Part shown: in pieces, positions 63,958 to 64,000 of the stretch | How positions within the stretch are numbered: position 1 is the stretch's first letter | How the letters are laid out: the number at the start of each line of letters is the position of its first letter | Source: Candidatus Gastranaerophilales bacterium | GTDB taxonomy: Bacteria > Cyanobacteriota > Vampirovibrionia > Gastranaerophilales > Gastranaerophilaceae | Length of the DNA stretch: 64,000 bases | Reading direction: 5' to 3' | Assembly: GCA_944323735.1 (NCBI GenBank) | Contig: CALUTO010000009.1 | Location: 1-64,000 of the forward strand | Notes under the pieces: generated by a model | Seen by the model: only the letters and a program-made list of their open reading frames with translations | Databases searched by the model: none | Told to the model about the DNA's origin: nothing | Program-made: the position numbers and the translations under genes

Positions 63958-64000
63958 TCATTACAACGAGTCTAAAGGGCTACACCTGAACTACTCTATT
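63950..64000 (+). CDS. Partial CDS cut by window edge, probably metW
   Basis: An ATG at 63950 overlaps the end of metX by 8 bases and opens an uninterrupted 17-codon frame, [17 protein letters not shown], to the window edge. In many bacteria metX is followed by metW, a methyltransferase-fold partner, often overlapping. Only the first 17 residues are seen, so the name is inference from position. Confidence 0.55.
   Translation, partial: MINHYNESKGLHLNYSI

Noticed and set aside
1-64000. Prophage or defence island
   Set aside because: No structural phage genes, restriction-modification pairs or known multi-gene defence operon; only the lone HNH-like and DUF262-like proteins.

Overview
The window reads as chromosomal DNA of a low-GC, flagellated, diderm bacterium. 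My best guess is the non-photosynthetic cyanobacterial sister lineage found in guts (Melainabacteria/Vampirovibrionia, Gastranaerophilales). This is inference from gene content: SepF next to a YggS protein, a four-domain S1, a DapL-type aminotransferase, GH57 branching enzyme, IspH, AsmA-like protein, flagella, and many small lineage-type hypothetical proteins, with no photosynthesis genes. No rRNA operon or marker phylogeny is present to prove it.

Layout. 0-5.3 kb: a decayed serine-recombinase tail and unrecognised proteins, including a 969-residue one. 5.3-11.2 kb: an AsmA-like protein, a secreted WG-repeat protein and an internally duplicated HNH-type protein. 11.2-14.1 kb: a PQ-loop membrane protein, an HSL-type esterase and a membrane acyltransferase. 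14.1-21.1 kb: a short UvrA paralogue divergent from an AlkD-like glycosylase, then a GNAT protein, galE, a ZIP transporter and prfA. 21.2-27.1 kb: anmK-murQ (peptidoglycan recycling) converging on the flagellar operon motA-motB-fliL-fliM-fliN. 27-35.8 kb: RqcP-like S4 protein, metallophosphoesterase, GH57 enzyme, rubrerythrin, GT9 glycosyltransferase, a pilin-like protein, an XRE regulator, pth and infC (with an AUU start). 35.9-39.4 kb: a response regulator and histidine kinase leading straight into flgB-flgC-fliE. 39.7-40.0 kb: RNase P RNA. 40.1-48.2 kb: amidase, rpsA, ispH, a CoA-dehydratase-activase-like protein, sepF and yggS. 48.5-49.0 kb: a structured 119-bp tandem repeat and tRNA-Thr(CGT). 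49.1-50.6 kb: an anti-sigma/ECF sigma/Spy-like three-gene module. 50.6-58.6 kb: two aminotransferases, the operon uppS-rdgB-holA-holB, a lone gatD and a CgeB-type glycosyltransferase. 58.7-64 kb: rpsP, the PFL/ACT pair, a coiled-coil protein, and metX running into a gene cut by the window edge (probably metW).

Themes. Cell-envelope construction and recycling (AnmK, MurQ, amidase, UppS, GatD, SepF, AsmA, GT9) and motility (two flagellar clusters, one headed by its own two-component system) dominate. I see no intact prophage, IS element or CRISPR array. The points most worth a second look are the duplicated HNH protein with one apparently inactivated copy, the anti-sigma/sigma/His-rich Spy-like module, the two-component system heading the rod operon, the 119-bp tandem repeat, and the AUU-started infC.
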